The position numbers and the translations under genes were made by a program. Shown here one piece after another: positions 53,622-62,862 of a DNA stretch of 64,000 bases (position 1 is its first letter; each line of letters begins with the position of its first letter). The notes under the pieces were generated by a model. It did not search any database. It was not told the origin of the DNA and saw only the letters and a list, made by a program, of their open reading frames with translations. This DNA comes from an uncultured Chthonomonadales bacterium (lineage in GTDB: Bacteria > Armatimonadota > Chthonomonadetes > Chthonomonadales > CAJBBX01), in NCBI GenBank assembly GCA_938005745.1, contig CALLMM010000024.1, positions 38,201-102,200 of the forward strand, in the 5' to 3' direction.

Positions 53622-53784
53622 GCCGGGCATGACCGTTGCCGACTATCTCCAATCGCTCCATCTGCATAGCCGCATGGTGGTGATAGAGCACAATTTCGAG
53701 ATAATCCCCCGCGACTCATACGGTGATACGGTTCTGAAGGAGGGGGACAATCTGGAGATCGTGCAGATGATGGCAGGAGGGTGA
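53581..53784 (+). CDS. thiS: Sulfur carrier protein ThiS
   Basis: A 67-aa ubiquitin-fold protein, MIKLRINGEERII...ending IVQMMAGG with the C-terminal Gly-Gly that becomes a thiocarboxylate. GAGGGGAGTGGAG precedes ATG 53581. Activation needs ThiF or MoeB, neither of which is in the window. Confidence 0.95.
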   Translation: MIKLRINGEERIIEPGMTVADYLQSLHLHSRMVVIEHNFEIIPRDSYGDTVLKEGDNLEIVQMMAGG

Positions 53785-53788
53785 TCCG

Positions 53789-54901
53789 GTGACTAAGAGC
53801 GCAGATGTTATCGTCATAGGCGCGGGGATTATCGGGCTGTCGGTCGCCTGGAGACTGGCGAAAGCCGGCGTTTCGGTCATTATTCTGGAGCAGGGGCAGG
53901 CGGGAGCGCAGGCATCCGGGGCAGCAGCGGGAATGCTTGCGCCTCTGTCGGAGGCGGATAAGCCCGGTCCCTTCGTGGAACTGGGAATTGCCAGCCTGCG
54001 CATGTATCCCGACTTTGTCGCCTCGCTGAAGGAGGAATCGGGGCTGGAGACGGAGTGCGTATCGCCGGGACTGCTCCGTGCGGCGCTGAACGCGGAGGAG
54101 GCGGAAGCGCTACAGACGGCGAACCGCTGGCAGCAGGCTACCGGGCTGAAAGCAGTCCTGCTCTCCGGAGAGGAAGCCCGGAAGATCGAGCCGGGACTGT
54201 CCCCCGATATCGTCGTCGCCACACTCTCGCCGGATGAGAAGCAGTATGAGTCTCCCCGTTTGGTGCGCGCGCTGGCGCTTGCCTGCGCCCGCAGAGGCGT
54301 CCAGATAATCGAGAACGCACCGGTTACAGGATTTCAGACATTCGGCGATAGGGTGGAGCAGGTCCGGACACTCACGGATGTCTGGGAGGGGTCTTCGGTC
54401 GTGATTGCCGGCGGGGCGTGGTCGAAGGCGATAGGAGAGTGGCTCGGAGTGAATCTGCCCGTCTCGCCGATCCGCGGACAGATCCTCTCACTCCGCGCGC
54501 TCCCTCCTCCCATTCGCTACACCGTCTATTCCCACGCCGGCTATCTCGTTCCCCGCCCTGACGGGCGTATTGTGGTAGGCGCAACGGCGGAGGAGGCAGG
54601 GTTCGATGTGCGTCCCACCGCGGGCGGAGTAGCCCATCTACTGATGATGGCGCCTGCGCTGGTTCCTTCGCTCAAAGAGGCGGTCTTTGACAGCGTCTGG
54701 GCGGGCTTGCGACCGGCAACCCCCGACCGTCTTCCAATCCTCGGACTGCTTCCGGGCTGGAGGAACGTTCATGCCGCCTGCGGTCATTTCCGTAACGGAA
54801 TACTGCTTGCTCCCATTACCGGGGAGGCGGTCGCGCTGAGCATACTCAGCCCTGACCCGCATCCGATGATTGAGCCGTTTCGCGCGGATCGCTTCCAATG
54901 A
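53789..54901 (+). CDS. thiO: Glycine oxidase ThiO
   Basis: A 370-aa FAD-dependent D-amino-acid-oxidase-fold enzyme that oxidises glycine to the iminoacetate (dehydroglycine) used by ThiG. N-terminal FAD motif [42 protein letters not shown], and C-terminal [16 protein letters not shown]...[13 protein letters not shown]. The start is GTG 53789, 4 nt after the thiS stop. Use of ThiO means aerobic-type thiazole synthesis. Confidence 0.95.
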   Translation: MTKSADVIVIGAGIIGLSVAWRLAKAGVSVIILEQGQAGAQASGAAAGMLAPLSEADKPGPFVELGIASLRMYPDFVASLKEESGLETECVSPGLLRAALNAEEAEALQTANRWQQATGLKAVLLSGEEARKIEPGLSPDIVVATLSPDEKQYESPRLVRALALACARRGVQIIENAPVTGFQTFGDRVEQVRTLTDVWEGSSVVIAGGAWSKAIGEWLGVNLPVSPIRGQILSLRALPPPIRYTVYSHAGYLVPRPDGRIVVGATAEEAGFDVRPTAGGVAHLLMMAPALVPSLKEAVFDSVWAGLRPATPDRLPILGLLPGWRNVHAACGHFRNGILLAPITGEAVALSILSPDPHPMIEPFRADRFQ

Positions 54902-56355
54902 AAAAGGCTTTCACGATAGCCGGATCGGATCCCTCCGGCGGAGCGGGAGTGCAAGCCGACCTGCGCGTCTTTGCCTCTATGGGAGTGGCTGGTCTCTCGG
55001 CGATCACCGCGTTGACCGTCCAGAACAGCCAGGGGGTGAAATCCATCTATCCGGTTCCGCCCCAGACGCTGGCTGAGCAGATAGAGGCGGTGCTGGAAGA
55101 CAGCGTGGCGGACGCCGTCAAGATCGGGATGCTGGGAACGGCGGAGCATGTACGCGTCGTCAGTGAGAAGCTCCGGGAGTATCGCCTCCCCAACGTTGTT
55201 CTGGACCCCGTGTTAGCCTCTTCCGGGGGATTTACGCTGCTGGAAGAGGAGGGGATCGCGCTTCTTCGGTCGCTGCTGTTCCCTCTGTGCAGACTGATAA
55301 CGCCTAACCTTCCGGAGGCGGAGCGTCTATCCGACGTCAGGATCAACTCGGAAGAGGATGCCTGCCGCGCCGCTGCAGTTCTGCTGGAGCAGGGAGCGAA
55401 AGCCGTTCTAGTGAAAGGAGGACATCTCTCCGGCGATCCCGCGGATGTTCTGATAGAGGGAGGGTCCTCTCCGGTCTGCTTCCGTCATCCGCGTATCGAG
55501 ACCCCCCATACGCATGGAACCGGCTGCTTTCTCTCTTCGGCGATTGCAGCACACCTTGCCCTGAATGCTTCGATGGAGGAGGCGGTACGGGATTCTGTGG
55601 AGAGACTTCAACGCGGTCTGCAGCGCCCGGTGGTGACGGGAGAGGGAAGAGGCTATCCCGATTCCCTCGCTGCAGCAGGAATCTCCACCCCTCAGACACA
55701 CTCTCAGCGGCTGCGTCGTTTGCGGGGCGTCTATGTCATCACGGATCCGGATCGCGGACATATGGAGGTCTTTCAGGCTGCCGTGCATGGCGGAGCGAGG
55801 ATCATCCAGATACGCGATAAACGCCTCTCTTCCCTGGACCTGTTCACCCTGGCGCTTCGCATGAATGAGCAGAAGGGAGACACTCTCTTTATCGTCAACG
55901 ACGATCCGCTGATGGCGCTTGCGGTTGGAGCGGACGGGGCGCATGTGGGTCCGGACGACCTCTCTCCGAAAGAGGCGCGAAGGATACTGGGAAACGAACG
56001 GCTGCTTGGCGTCTCCGTGAGCGATCTGGAGGAGGCTGCGCGGTGGGCAAGCTACGCCTCCTATTTTGGCGTCGGCGCAATTTTCGGTTCCGCCACGAAA
56101 GCGGATGCCGGACCGCCTGTTGGCGTGGAACGGATTGCCGCGATCAAGCGCGCACACCCGCAGATTCCTGTTGTCGCCATCGGAGGGATTACGCGGGATA
56201 ACATCGCGCAGGTTGCAGAGGCGGGAGCGGACGCCGCCGCCGTCATCTCGGCAGTAACGCAGGCGGAGAGTATGGAGGAGGCTGTCCGGCAGTTAAGGGA
56301 GAGGTTTGCGGCAGGCAGAGAGCGCAGAAGAGACCTGAACGCTCATGAAGCATGA
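54898..56355 (+). CDS. thiD-thiE: Bifunctional HMP/HMP-P kinase and thiamine-phosphate synthase (ThiD-ThiE fusion)
   Basis: A 485-aa protein. The N-terminal ThiD part (about 1-258) has [26 protein letters not shown] and the catalytic [17 protein letters not shown]. The C-terminal ThiE part (about 275-475) has [47 protein letters not shown] and [11 protein letters not shown]. It phosphorylates HMP-P to the pyrophosphate and joins it to thiazole phosphate. The start overlaps the thiO stop (ATGA), so translation is coupled. Confidence 0.95.
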   Translation: MKKAFTIAGSDPSGGAGVQADLRVFASMGVAGLSAITALTVQNSQGVKSIYPVPPQTLAEQIEAVLEDSVADAVKIGMLGTAEHVRVVSEKLREYRLPNVVLDPVLASSGGFTLLEEEGIALLRSLLFPLCRLITPNLPEAERLSDVRINSEEDACRAAAVLLEQGAKAVLVKGGHLSGDPADVLIEGGSSPVCFRHPRIETPHTHGTGCFLSSAIAAHLALNASMEEAVRDSVERLQRGLQRPVVTGEGRGYPDSLAAAGISTPQTHSQRLRRLRGVYVITDPDRGHMEVFQAAVHGGARIIQIRDKRLSSLDLFTLALRMNEQKGDTLFIVNDDPLMALAVGADGAHVGPDDLSPKEARRILGNERLLGVSVSDLEEAARWASYASYFGVGAIFGSATKADAGPPVGVERIAAIKRAHPQIPVVAIGGITRDNIAQVAEAGADAAAVISAVTQAESMEEAVRQLRERFAAGRERRRDLNAHEA

Positions 56356-56365
56356 CATGTTCTCC

Positions 56366-56408
56366 TTTCTGTCATTGCGAGGGAGGCGGAGCCGACCGAA
56401 GCAGTCTC
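56366..56408 (+). repeat. Dispersed repeat copy
   Basis: CTGTCATTGCGAGGGAGGCG followed by GAGCCGACCGAAGCAGTCTC, the same family as at 414-512, directly after the thiD-thiE stop. Confidence 0.85.
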
Positions 56409-56455
56409 ACTCCGATAACCGCCCGATGAAATCCCGCAATATCCGCCAGAACGAA

Positions 56456-56487
56456 ACACGGGCGGGAGTTTTATTTCCCGCCCGTGT
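56456..56487 (-). terminator. Intrinsic terminator of the pilus operon
   Basis: 12-bp perfect stem ACACGGGCGGGA (56456-56467) / TCCCGCCCGTGT (56476-56487), 8-nt loop, then TTTCGTT on the minus strand, 26 nt after the stop of the last pilus gene. Confidence 0.8.
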
Positions 56488-56512
56488 GCGTTATAGAGGA
56501 CTGTTCAGGAGT

Positions 56513-57277
56513 TCAGTCCTTTTTTGCGCTGCTCTCATTCATGACACTGCCAACGCGCAGCGTGGTGAACTGCTTGCTGTGTCGGATCTGAACGCCGTCA
56601 GAAAAGACATTCATCAGGCGATATCCTTTTGCCAAGGCGTCCCCTTTACGGGCAATCAGAATTCTGCCGTCAATCTGAATGGTCGCTACGGACGGCTCGC
56701 CATGCACCAGACCGATCAGCTTGATCTCAGGCTCCGGCGGAGGAGGAACCTCTGCCACGCTCGTACCGGGCGCTCCGCCCGGCGTTCTGCCCGGTTCGCT
56801 CCATGCGCTGTTTCCCGTCGGATTTCCCGCAGGTCCCGGCTGCGAGAAGACAGGCGCAGGAAGCGGCGAGAAGCTGACAACCGGTTTCTCCTCCTGTTTG
56901 GCGGCTGGAGGCGGGGTGGCGATGCCTTCCGTGCTGTTCTCCTTCTTCTGCGTTGACGGTGTGAAGGGATCCTCCACCGTCATCTGAAGAGACGGGTCTT
57001 TCGCCAGATTCGTCTTGCCCGCAGCTGCGAACGCTTTCTCCGTCGGGAACGCCTCTGCCGGGTTGGCGGGAGGAGCGGGCGCCGGCGGGGGAGCGGCGCC
57101 AGGTGTAACCTGGACGCTCGCGGTACTGGTTTTGTTGTTATTCCAGGCGGTCGCGGGCTTCTTCCCGATCACGGTTCCGATGACTGTGTAGGCAACGAAG
57201 AAGACGAGCATTACAATCAATCCGATCAGGACACCGGCTTTCGCGCGATCCGCGGGACTCATATTTGCGAAGTTCAT
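56513..57277 (-). CDS. PilP/GspC-like inner-membrane protein of the pilus complex
   Basis: A 254-aa protein with start MNFANMSPADRAKAG (ATG 57277). One TM helix (AGVLIGLIVMLVFFVAYTVIG) and a long Pro/Ala-rich linker are followed by a short beta domain at the C terminus (EIKLIGLVHGEPSVATIQIDGRILIARKGDALAKGYRLMNVFSDGVQIRH). That end matches the PilP/GspC HR-type domain that contacts the secretin, where 'G-x-x-L-x-x-G/V...V' turns recur. It is the last gene of the operon, 21 bp after the secretin stop. Assignment rests on this small domain and location. Confidence 0.75.
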   Translation of the reverse strand: MNFANMSPADRAKAGVLIGLIVMLVFFVAYTVIGTVIGKKPATAWNNNKTSTASVQVTPGAAPPPAPAPPANPAEAFPTEKAFAAAGKTNLAKDPSLQMTVEDPFTPSTQKKENSTEGIATPPPAAKQEEKPVVSFSPLPAPVFSQPGPAGNPTGNSAWSEPGRTPGGAPGTSVAEVPPPPEPEIKLIGLVHGEPSVATIQIDGRILIARKGDALAKGYRLMNVFSDGVQIRHSKQFTTLRVGSVMNESSAKKD

Positions 57278-57298
57278 CTGTCGCTCTCCGGGATCCAA

Positions 57299-59041
57299 TT
57301 ACTGCATCAGGCGAATGGTCAGGAACACCATGACTTCCGTGCGTCGCGAGTTGCGCGAGTTGTGTCGGAACAGGTGACCCACTAGCGGCAGATCGCCCAG
57401 CAGCGGGACCTTCTGCATCTGTTTGATGTCTTCGTCACGGATCAGACCGCCGATAACCAGCGTGTCGCCGTCCTTGACGCGCACAACCGTCTCCGCCTCG
57501 CGGGCGGCGGTCTGCGGTAGACCGTTGACAAAACCGGTGACGGTGCTGACCACCGGGTGAACGCGCAGCGTGATGTGTCCATCATCGTTGACGCGCGGAT
57601 GTACGAGCAGGATGATGCCGACCGGCACCTCCACGACGGTATAGACCGGTCCGGTAGTCGGGCTGGAGGAAGCCAGTGTCGAGAATCGCAGCGTATCGCC
57701 GATGAAGATCGAAGCGTCAATGTCGTTGAGGACGCTGATCTTCGGGCTGGCGAGGAGCTTCGCTTCCCGGCGCGAGATCATCGCGCTCAGGGTGGCGGAA
57801 AAGCTCCAGGGGGCGCGTGTAAACTGACCGAACCCCAGTCCGCGGGTCTCCGGAGAGGTTGGTTTGTAGTTGGTCGCGTCCAGAGGCGTTCCCCTGCCTC
57901 TCTCATAGAACTGGAAGGTGTCCCATCCGTACTTCAGACCGATCTCTTCGGCGCGCTCGGGTGATGTCTCCACCACCTTCGCCTCGATCTGCATCTGTTT
58001 CGGAGCGACATCCACCATGGTGAGCGCTTTGATCGCCTCCTCTACATCGGCTTCGTTGCCGCGCAGCAGCAGACTGAGGGCGTTGCCGTCCTTCTCCACC
58101 TTATTCTCGCCCATGACCGAACCGAAACCGCCGGGTCCGCCCAGTCCCTCCATCCCGATAAACTGTCCGCTCAGCGGACTGAAGGAGATCTTCGGGGGCT
58201 TATATCCCTCGCTGCCGGGAATGACCTCCACATCCGGGGAGACCTTCTTCAGGAACTCGATCAGTCGGTCCGCCGCGCTGTATCGAATCTCATAAACGCG
58301 CATGACGCGGTTGGACTGGTTCTCCACATCCAGCATCGCCAGGGTGCGCTGGCCGGCTTCTACCTGGGTGAGCGTGCCGGAGAGGACAAGACCATCGCCC
58401 GCAACCTCGACGTGGAGTCCCGGGACCATCTTTGTCAGGGCTTCCGCCGTCTCTTTGGGCTTGCGATAACGAAGTGTTATCTGCTGGCTCCGGCGCTCCT
58501 TATCCGGCGAGAAGTTGTCACTACGACGTATAAGCTCTGCGCCCTGTTCCAGGTCCTCCGTTGCTCCCAGCAGCATGACGCTTTTGCCGTGCGGGCGGGC
58601 GGTCAGGTCCGGGAAGGCGTTCTGCGCGATGTCAGCGGCTTCTTTTGCAGAGAGATGCTTCAGCGGGATCTCTCTTCTGTCGCCCAGCCGCTCCAGAGTC
58701 GCGCGTATCTCCTGTCGCGGAGCAACGACATAGGTGTTCTTTACTCTTCGCGCTCCAAGCCCCGCCAGGCTGGCAACCATCTCGATCGCCTCCTCTACGG
58801 TCTTCTCGCGCAGCTGCACCGTAACCTGTCCCTTCACACTGGGGTTGATGGCGACATTCATCCCGCTCTGCGAAGCCAGTGCGCGTATCACATCGGTGAC
58901 TTCCGCATTCGCGTAGTCCACCGTCAAGAGTTTTGGACGTGGAGGCGATTCGCTCTCCCCTTTCTCCACGGCGAACACAGGCGCGGAGATCGTAGCGAGC
59001 GCAACAGCCATCCCGAATATAGATTGCAGGGTCGTTCTCAT
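57299..59041 (-). CDS. pilQ: Type IV pilus secretin PilQ
   Basis: A 580-aa outer-membrane secretin with signal peptide (MRTTLQSIFGMAVALATISAPVFA). An N0/STN-like domain (LLTVDYANAEVTDVIRALASQSGMNVAINPSVKGQVTVQL) and N1-type repeats precede the C-terminal secretin ring (IEAKVVETSPERAEEIGLKYG ... VPVGIILLVHPRVNDDGHITLRVHPVVSTVTG ... VPLLGDLPLVGHLFRHNSRNSRRTEVMVFLT). It lets the pilus through the outer membrane. ATG 59041 is preferred over a TTG 15 bp upstream because GAGAGAAG lies before it. Confidence 0.93.
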   Translation of the reverse strand: MRTTLQSIFGMAVALATISAPVFAVEKGESESPPRPKLLTVDYANAEVTDVIRALASQSGMNVAINPSVKGQVTVQLREKTVEEAIEMVASLAGLGARRVKNTYVVAPRQEIRATLERLGDRREIPLKHLSAKEAADIAQNAFPDLTARPHGKSVMLLGATEDLEQGAELIRRSDNFSPDKERRSQQITLRYRKPKETAEALTKMVPGLHVEVAGDGLVLSGTLTQVEAGQRTLAMLDVENQSNRVMRVYEIRYSAADRLIEFLKKVSPDVEVIPGSEGYKPPKISFSPLSGQFIGMEGLGGPGGFGSVMGENKVEKDGNALSLLLRGNEADVEEAIKALTMVDVAPKQMQIEAKVVETSPERAEEIGLKYGWDTFQFYERGRGTPLDATNYKPTSPETRGLGFGQFTRAPWSFSATLSAMISRREAKLLASPKISVLNDIDASIFIGDTLRFSTLASSSPTTGPVYTVVEVPVGIILLVHPRVNDDGHITLRVHPVVSTVTGFVNGLPQTAAREAETVVRVKDGDTLVIGGLIRDEDIKQMQKVPLLGDLPLVGHLFRHNSRNSRRTEVMVFLTIRLMQ

Positions 59042-59107
59042 GGTAGCTTCTCTCAAGCGATGTCAGATAGTGCGTCCGGTTAGTCTGATCTCTCCTCAAT
59101 CACCCTG

Positions 59108-59794
59108 TTAGCCGGACGGGGACGCTCTCTCCGTCTGGGTGGAGCGTGCATTGGTCGGTTCCGGTTTCGTCTCCGGCGCGGGTTTTGGCGCGCCTGGAGC
59201 ATTCGGCGCGTCCACAAAGCGTACGATCGTCAGCGCGGTCTGCAGGTTCGGGTATCCTCCCTCGCCGAGGCCAATCCGGCAGTCGCTCAGAGAGATCAGC
59301 CTTTGAGATCGCTGCAGACCAAAAAGGAAGGAGCGCAGCGAGTGAAAGGACCCCTCAAAGATCAGCGTTGTCTTGATCTCGATGACGTCCGGAGGCAGAG
59401 CGGTTGGGTCTTTGGGTGCTGCCGGTTTCTGCCCGCTCGATCCCTCAGCGGGAGGTGGCGGCGGATTGTTCAGTTTGGGAGCCGCCAGCGAGCTGATGGA
59501 GATCATGCGATTGTTGGTTCGGCTACATAGTGCGTTAATGCCACGAAGAAAGTCGCTCTGCTCCTGTTCATTCATGGGCAGTGTCGCGATTTTCGGCGAA
59601 GGCGGAAGATCCTTGATGGCGTTTAACTGCGTGATATAGGTCTGGATGCTCTGCCTGGTTTTCGCAATTTCGGCATTCACCTCCCGCACACGATTGTGCC
59701 GTGGGATCAGCACCACGCAGCAGATTAAGAGTGAGATCGGCGGCAACATGAAGATCAACAGCCGCTGAACGGATGCAGGCAATGATTGCAGCAT
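59108..59794 (-). CDS. pilO: Pilus assembly protein PilO
   Basis: A 228-aa protein with start MLQSLPASVQRLLIFM (ATG 59794). An N-terminal TM helix (RLLIFMLPPISLLICCVVLIP) is followed by a coiled coil (RVREVNAEIAKTRQSIQTYITQLNAIKDLPP) and a ferredoxin-like domain (VIEIKTTLIFEGSFHSLRSFLFGLQRSQRLISLSDCRIG). It forms the inner-membrane alignment complex with PilN and PilP. ATG follows the PilMN stop by one base. Confidence 0.87.
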   Translation of the reverse strand: MLQSLPASVQRLLIFMLPPISLLICCVVLIPRHNRVREVNAEIAKTRQSIQTYITQLNAIKDLPPSPKIATLPMNEQEQSDFLRGINALCSRTNNRMISISSLAAPKLNNPPPPPAEGSSGQKPAAPKDPTALPPDVIEIKTTLIFEGSFHSLRSFLFGLQRSQRLISLSDCRIGLGEGGYPNLQTALTIVRFVDAPNAPGAPKPAPETKPEPTNARSTQTERASPSG

Positions 59795-59795
59795 A

Positions 59796-61478
59796 CTATT
59801 TTCCTCCCGTCGGGGCTGGCGCAGGCGTGCCTGCACTGGCTACAGTGGTGGGCGCAGGCGGTTTCACGAATGCCGTCTGGATATCGAACCGCAGGCTGCG
59901 ACGGTTCTGATCGAGTTGTATGCGCTGGAGCGCATTCAGTCGGACTGGCTCTAACGATGGCGACAGGTTCATCGTATCCATGATATCGGCGATGGTCTGC
60001 ATGGAGGCAGTCTCACCGGTGACGAAGATGTTGCCGCTGTCCTCAATCCGGATGGTCTCCAGAGTCGCCCGCCGCGCAACGCAGGCGCTGATGAATTCAA
60101 TCGCCTCACGCATCGGCTTGTCACGGTACTTGATGGCGGTAACCAGATTGTTCTGACGGTCCAGCTTTGCCACTTTGTCCGCATGCTCCTTCGTGAGCGA
60201 TTCCAGCTCGGTTTTCGCCTGTTGCAGCGACTGGTTTGCCCGCGATATCTGCATATTCACCAATAGCGCCAGCATCATGGTTGCAGCGATGACCACGCCG
60301 CTGCCGACCATGCTTGCCAGCATCACTTTCGGCGAGGCTCGGCGTTCCGTGATAACCTTATCGCCGACGCTCAGGTCGAGGATCGGGTAGCGATCAAAGT
60401 CTCCGCCAGCCTTGCGGAACGCCAGCCCGGCAGCGACGATGAAGCGATGCCCCTGACTGGAGATCAAGCTCGCATCCAGGTTGGAACTGGTGGGCAGATG
60501 CGTCAGCGAGTTGATCAGTTCCGCATCGCGGCGCAGATACTGCATGATCACCTTGAAAAGCTCCGCTCCATCATCATCCCCGATGACGAAGCGAATTCTC
60601 ATCTTCTCGCTGGCGGGCGTGAACTCGCGCAGGAAGTAGTCCAGCGAGCGCTGTATCTCCGTGACCAGCAGGGATACCGCCTGGTTATTGAATGCCGCCT
60701 GCTCGGTCGGTGCGCTGACCTGGTCGTACTCTTCAAAGTCATCCGGCGACCCGAGCAGACTCACCTGTCTCTGCTGCGGGCCGCTCGGACCGGACAGCAC
60801 CGACTGCACGGTGCGCAGCTCCGGAAGTCCGGTATCCACACGGCGATAGAACTGAAGATCGCCGGAGTAGGTGATGAAGATGTCGGTTCCCACGGGGGAG
60901 AGGACGATCGTCGCGTCGGCGTCTTCCGAATTCAACAGGGGCGAAATGGCGCGCAGCGCGGCGATGGATCCCGGTTCGACCGCCATCAGGTTGAAACCGG
61001 AGGAGTCGATTGTTGAGCGGTAACTTGCCACCAGACGCTCTTCCGCTCCCATGAGCAGAACGCGAGACAGCGCCTCTTCCGGAGCGGAACCATCCTCTGA
61101 CGGAAGATCGGGCAGGCGATAGAAGTCGAATGCGCTCTGTCCCTGAGGCAGAATGCGGTAGTGATCCATCTCCCCCCGCAGCACCGCGCGAACTTCCGGA
61201 TCAGGTACAGAGGGGATCTCCATGACGCGCGCAACCAGGTTGCACCCGGTTATTCCCACCACGACATGGCTGGCTTTGGGGTCAAGCTGTACGCAAAGGG
61301 ATCGAACGACATCGCCCACCTGATGAGCATTGATCAATCCCTCCGTGTCCACGCCTCCCGGCGGCGTTGGCATGGACGCCACTCCTGTGAGCTGTGCGCC
61401 CGAACCACCCATTCGCACGCAAGCCCCCCGTATCTGGCTGCTGGTAATTTCGATGCCTATGACAACACGGTTCTTCAC
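59796..61478 (-). CDS. pilM-pilN: PilM-PilN fusion protein
   Basis: A 560-aa protein starting at GTG 61478 (GGAGGG upstream). Residues about 1-365 are an actin-like PilM (VVIGIEITSSQIRGACV, VVGITGCNLVARVMEIP, EVRAVLRGEMDHY, AAGLAFR). Residues about 375-545 are PilN-like: a TM helix (VMLASMVGSGVVIAATMMLALLVNM), coiled coil, and a ferredoxin-like domain (RRATLETIRIEDSGNIFVTGETASMQTIADIMDTM). PilM and PilN are separate genes in most pilus operons and interact through a PilN N-terminal peptide. Here the two are one chain. Confidence 0.88.
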   Translation of the reverse strand: MKNRVVIGIEITSSQIRGACVRMGGSGAQLTGVASMPTPPGGVDTEGLINAHQVGDVVRSLCVQLDPKASHVVVGITGCNLVARVMEIPSVPDPEVRAVLRGEMDHYRILPQGQSAFDFYRLPDLPSEDGSAPEEALSRVLLMGAEERLVASYRSTIDSSGFNLMAVEPGSIAALRAISPLLNSEDADATIVLSPVGTDIFITYSGDLQFYRRVDTGLPELRTVQSVLSGPSGPQQRQVSLLGSPDDFEEYDQVSAPTEQAAFNNQAVSLLVTEIQRSLDYFLREFTPASEKMRIRFVIGDDDGAELFKVIMQYLRRDAELINSLTHLPTSSNLDASLISSQGHRFIVAAGLAFRKAGGDFDRYPILDLSVGDKVITERRASPKVMLASMVGSGVVIAATMMLALLVNMQISRANQSLQQAKTELESLTKEHADKVAKLDRQNNLVTAIKYRDKPMREAIEFISACVARRATLETIRIEDSGNIFVTGETASMQTIADIMDTMNLSPSLEPVRLNALQRIQLDQNRRSLRFDIQTAFVKPPAPTTVASAGTPAPAPTGGK

Positions 61479-61534
61479 TGGTCAACCCTCCGGCTCTATG
61501 GATCGGGCGCATCCATAAGAGCAGGCTTTAGAGA

Positions 61535-62095
61535 TTATGTGCCGGCAGGTCTCTGTGCGCGTATCTGGACAAAGCTTCGTATCTCCCGGCTGGCGTTTTG
61601 ATAGTTCACACGCGCGACAATGCTAATCGCCAAAATGTTAGCCAACTGACCCGATGCTGGCGTGGTGGTGGAGGATCCGTCTTTCAGATGGTAGGTGAAC
61701 TGCAGCGACTGAACTCCCGACATCAACGTTCTCGTTACCCCGTTCACAGTCTGTTTCAGAAGGTCTCCATCTCGAAAGAAACGAACCTGCACCAGCGATC
61801 GCGTCTGGGTGCGATCATAGAGATCAATATAGTCGTAAAACTGAACGCTGGAGGCTCCAGCCGCTACAAACACTGTACTGCCGCCGCCTTCTGGAAACTG
61901 CGCCCCTCGAACCCGGTCGGCAATGTCGTCCAGGACGGCGCGCGCGTTGGCGTTGGCGTTATTCTGATCCAGGATCATGGCTCGAGAATCGTAAGTGTTG
62001 CGCGCGAGAGCGACGACCGCCAGCCCCAGAATCACGCTGATCAGTCCTACGATCAGCATCTCGATCAGGGTTATTCCCATCAGTCGTCGTTTCAT
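61535..62095 (-). CDS. Prepilin-like protein (PilW/GspJ type)
   Basis: A 186-aa minor pilin with class III signal: MKRRLMG then ITLIEMLIVGLISVILGLAVVAL, cleaved after Gly7 with Glu at mature +5. The body (AVLDDIADRVRGAQFPEGGGSTVFVAAGASSVQFYDY) fits PilW/GspJ pseudopilins. The start overlaps the upstream prepilin's stop by 4 bp (ATGA). Confidence 0.88.
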   Translation of the reverse strand: MKRRLMGITLIEMLIVGLISVILGLAVVALARNTYDSRAMILDQNNANANARAVLDDIADRVRGAQFPEGGGSTVFVAAGASSVQFYDYIDLYDRTQTRSLVQVRFFRDGDLLKQTVNGVTRTLMSGVQSLQFTYHLKDGSSTTTPASGQLANILAISIVARVNYQNASREIRSFVQIRAQRPAGT

Positions 62096-62553
62096 ACGCC
62101 ACCTCGCGCGAGATAGGTATGGGTGACATAGATCACCTGATTGCTCGCTGTCAACCTTACGGTTACGGTAACCGTTCGTATAGCGGTATCCATAGGCACC
62201 GCGCCTGCACTTCCGGGAGTGCCGGACTTCACGCTGCTGCTGACAATGCTGGTCGTCACCTGATAGCGTCTATCCGATGCTCCGGCGCTGGTCACTGTCT
62301 GATTGGCGCGGTAGTGGACGACAGTGTTGCCTTCTGGCGCCGAGGCGAACCCCTGCATCTTGACCTGCTCCATCGCCTGCCTGCCCAGGTTGTATGCGAC
62401 TCCGTAGTCGTCGGTGATCACCGTCATACGAAAGGAGTACATCCACATATTCACCAGAGCCATCAGGCCGATGCTCAGAAGCAGCGCGGCTACTAGTAGT
62501 TCTACCAGTGTTGCGCCATGCTGTAATTGTCGGCGTTTAACCCTTATTTTCAT
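62092..62553 (-). CDS. Prepilin-like protein (PilV/GspI type)
   Basis: A 153-aa minor pilin from ATG 62553 (AGGTGGGA upstream). Leader MKIRVKRRQLQHG is followed by ATLVELLVAALLLSIGLMALVNMW, with Glu at mature +5; the following body resembles PilV/GspI. It is the first gene of the assembly operon. No major pilin (pilA) or PilB/PilC/PilD is in the window. Confidence 0.87.
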   Translation of the reverse strand: MKIRVKRRQLQHGATLVELLVAALLLSIGLMALVNMWMYSFRMTVITDDYGVAYNLGRQAMEQVKMQGFASAPEGNTVVHYRANQTVTSAGASDRRYQVTTSIVSSSVKSGTPGSAGAVPMDTAIRTVTVTVRLTASNQVIYVTHTYLARGGV

Positions 62554-62577
62554 TAGTCCCACCTTTTGATCTGCCAT

Positions 62578-62862
62578 GCAGCCTGTATAGACAGGTTCAT
62601 ACCACGATCTGGATGTAGGACGCAGAACCTTTCAATTAAGCGGATGAGCGTCCTGACACGAATCAGAGGGTTGTTCCATATCTGGCAGGCGGAATAGAGA
62701 GCCGGTTTGCGTCAATCGTGAAAATCCTGCAAAAGTCAGTGCATAATCCCGCCTCCTGTCAGAGGAAGCAGAAAGGGAAACTGATTTTTCTCCGCGAATG
62801 ATAGTCTGGCAGCGGCGATCGGTCGCCCTGCACTCCTCAACTACCAGGATGCGGAGCTGCGA
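62578..62862. other. Divergent spacer between the pilus operon and the isomerase gene
   Basis: 285 bp without an ORF or RNA of note. No convincing -35/-10 pair was seen for either direction; a CATAAT at about 62742 is the best -10 for the isomerase. Confidence 0.4.
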
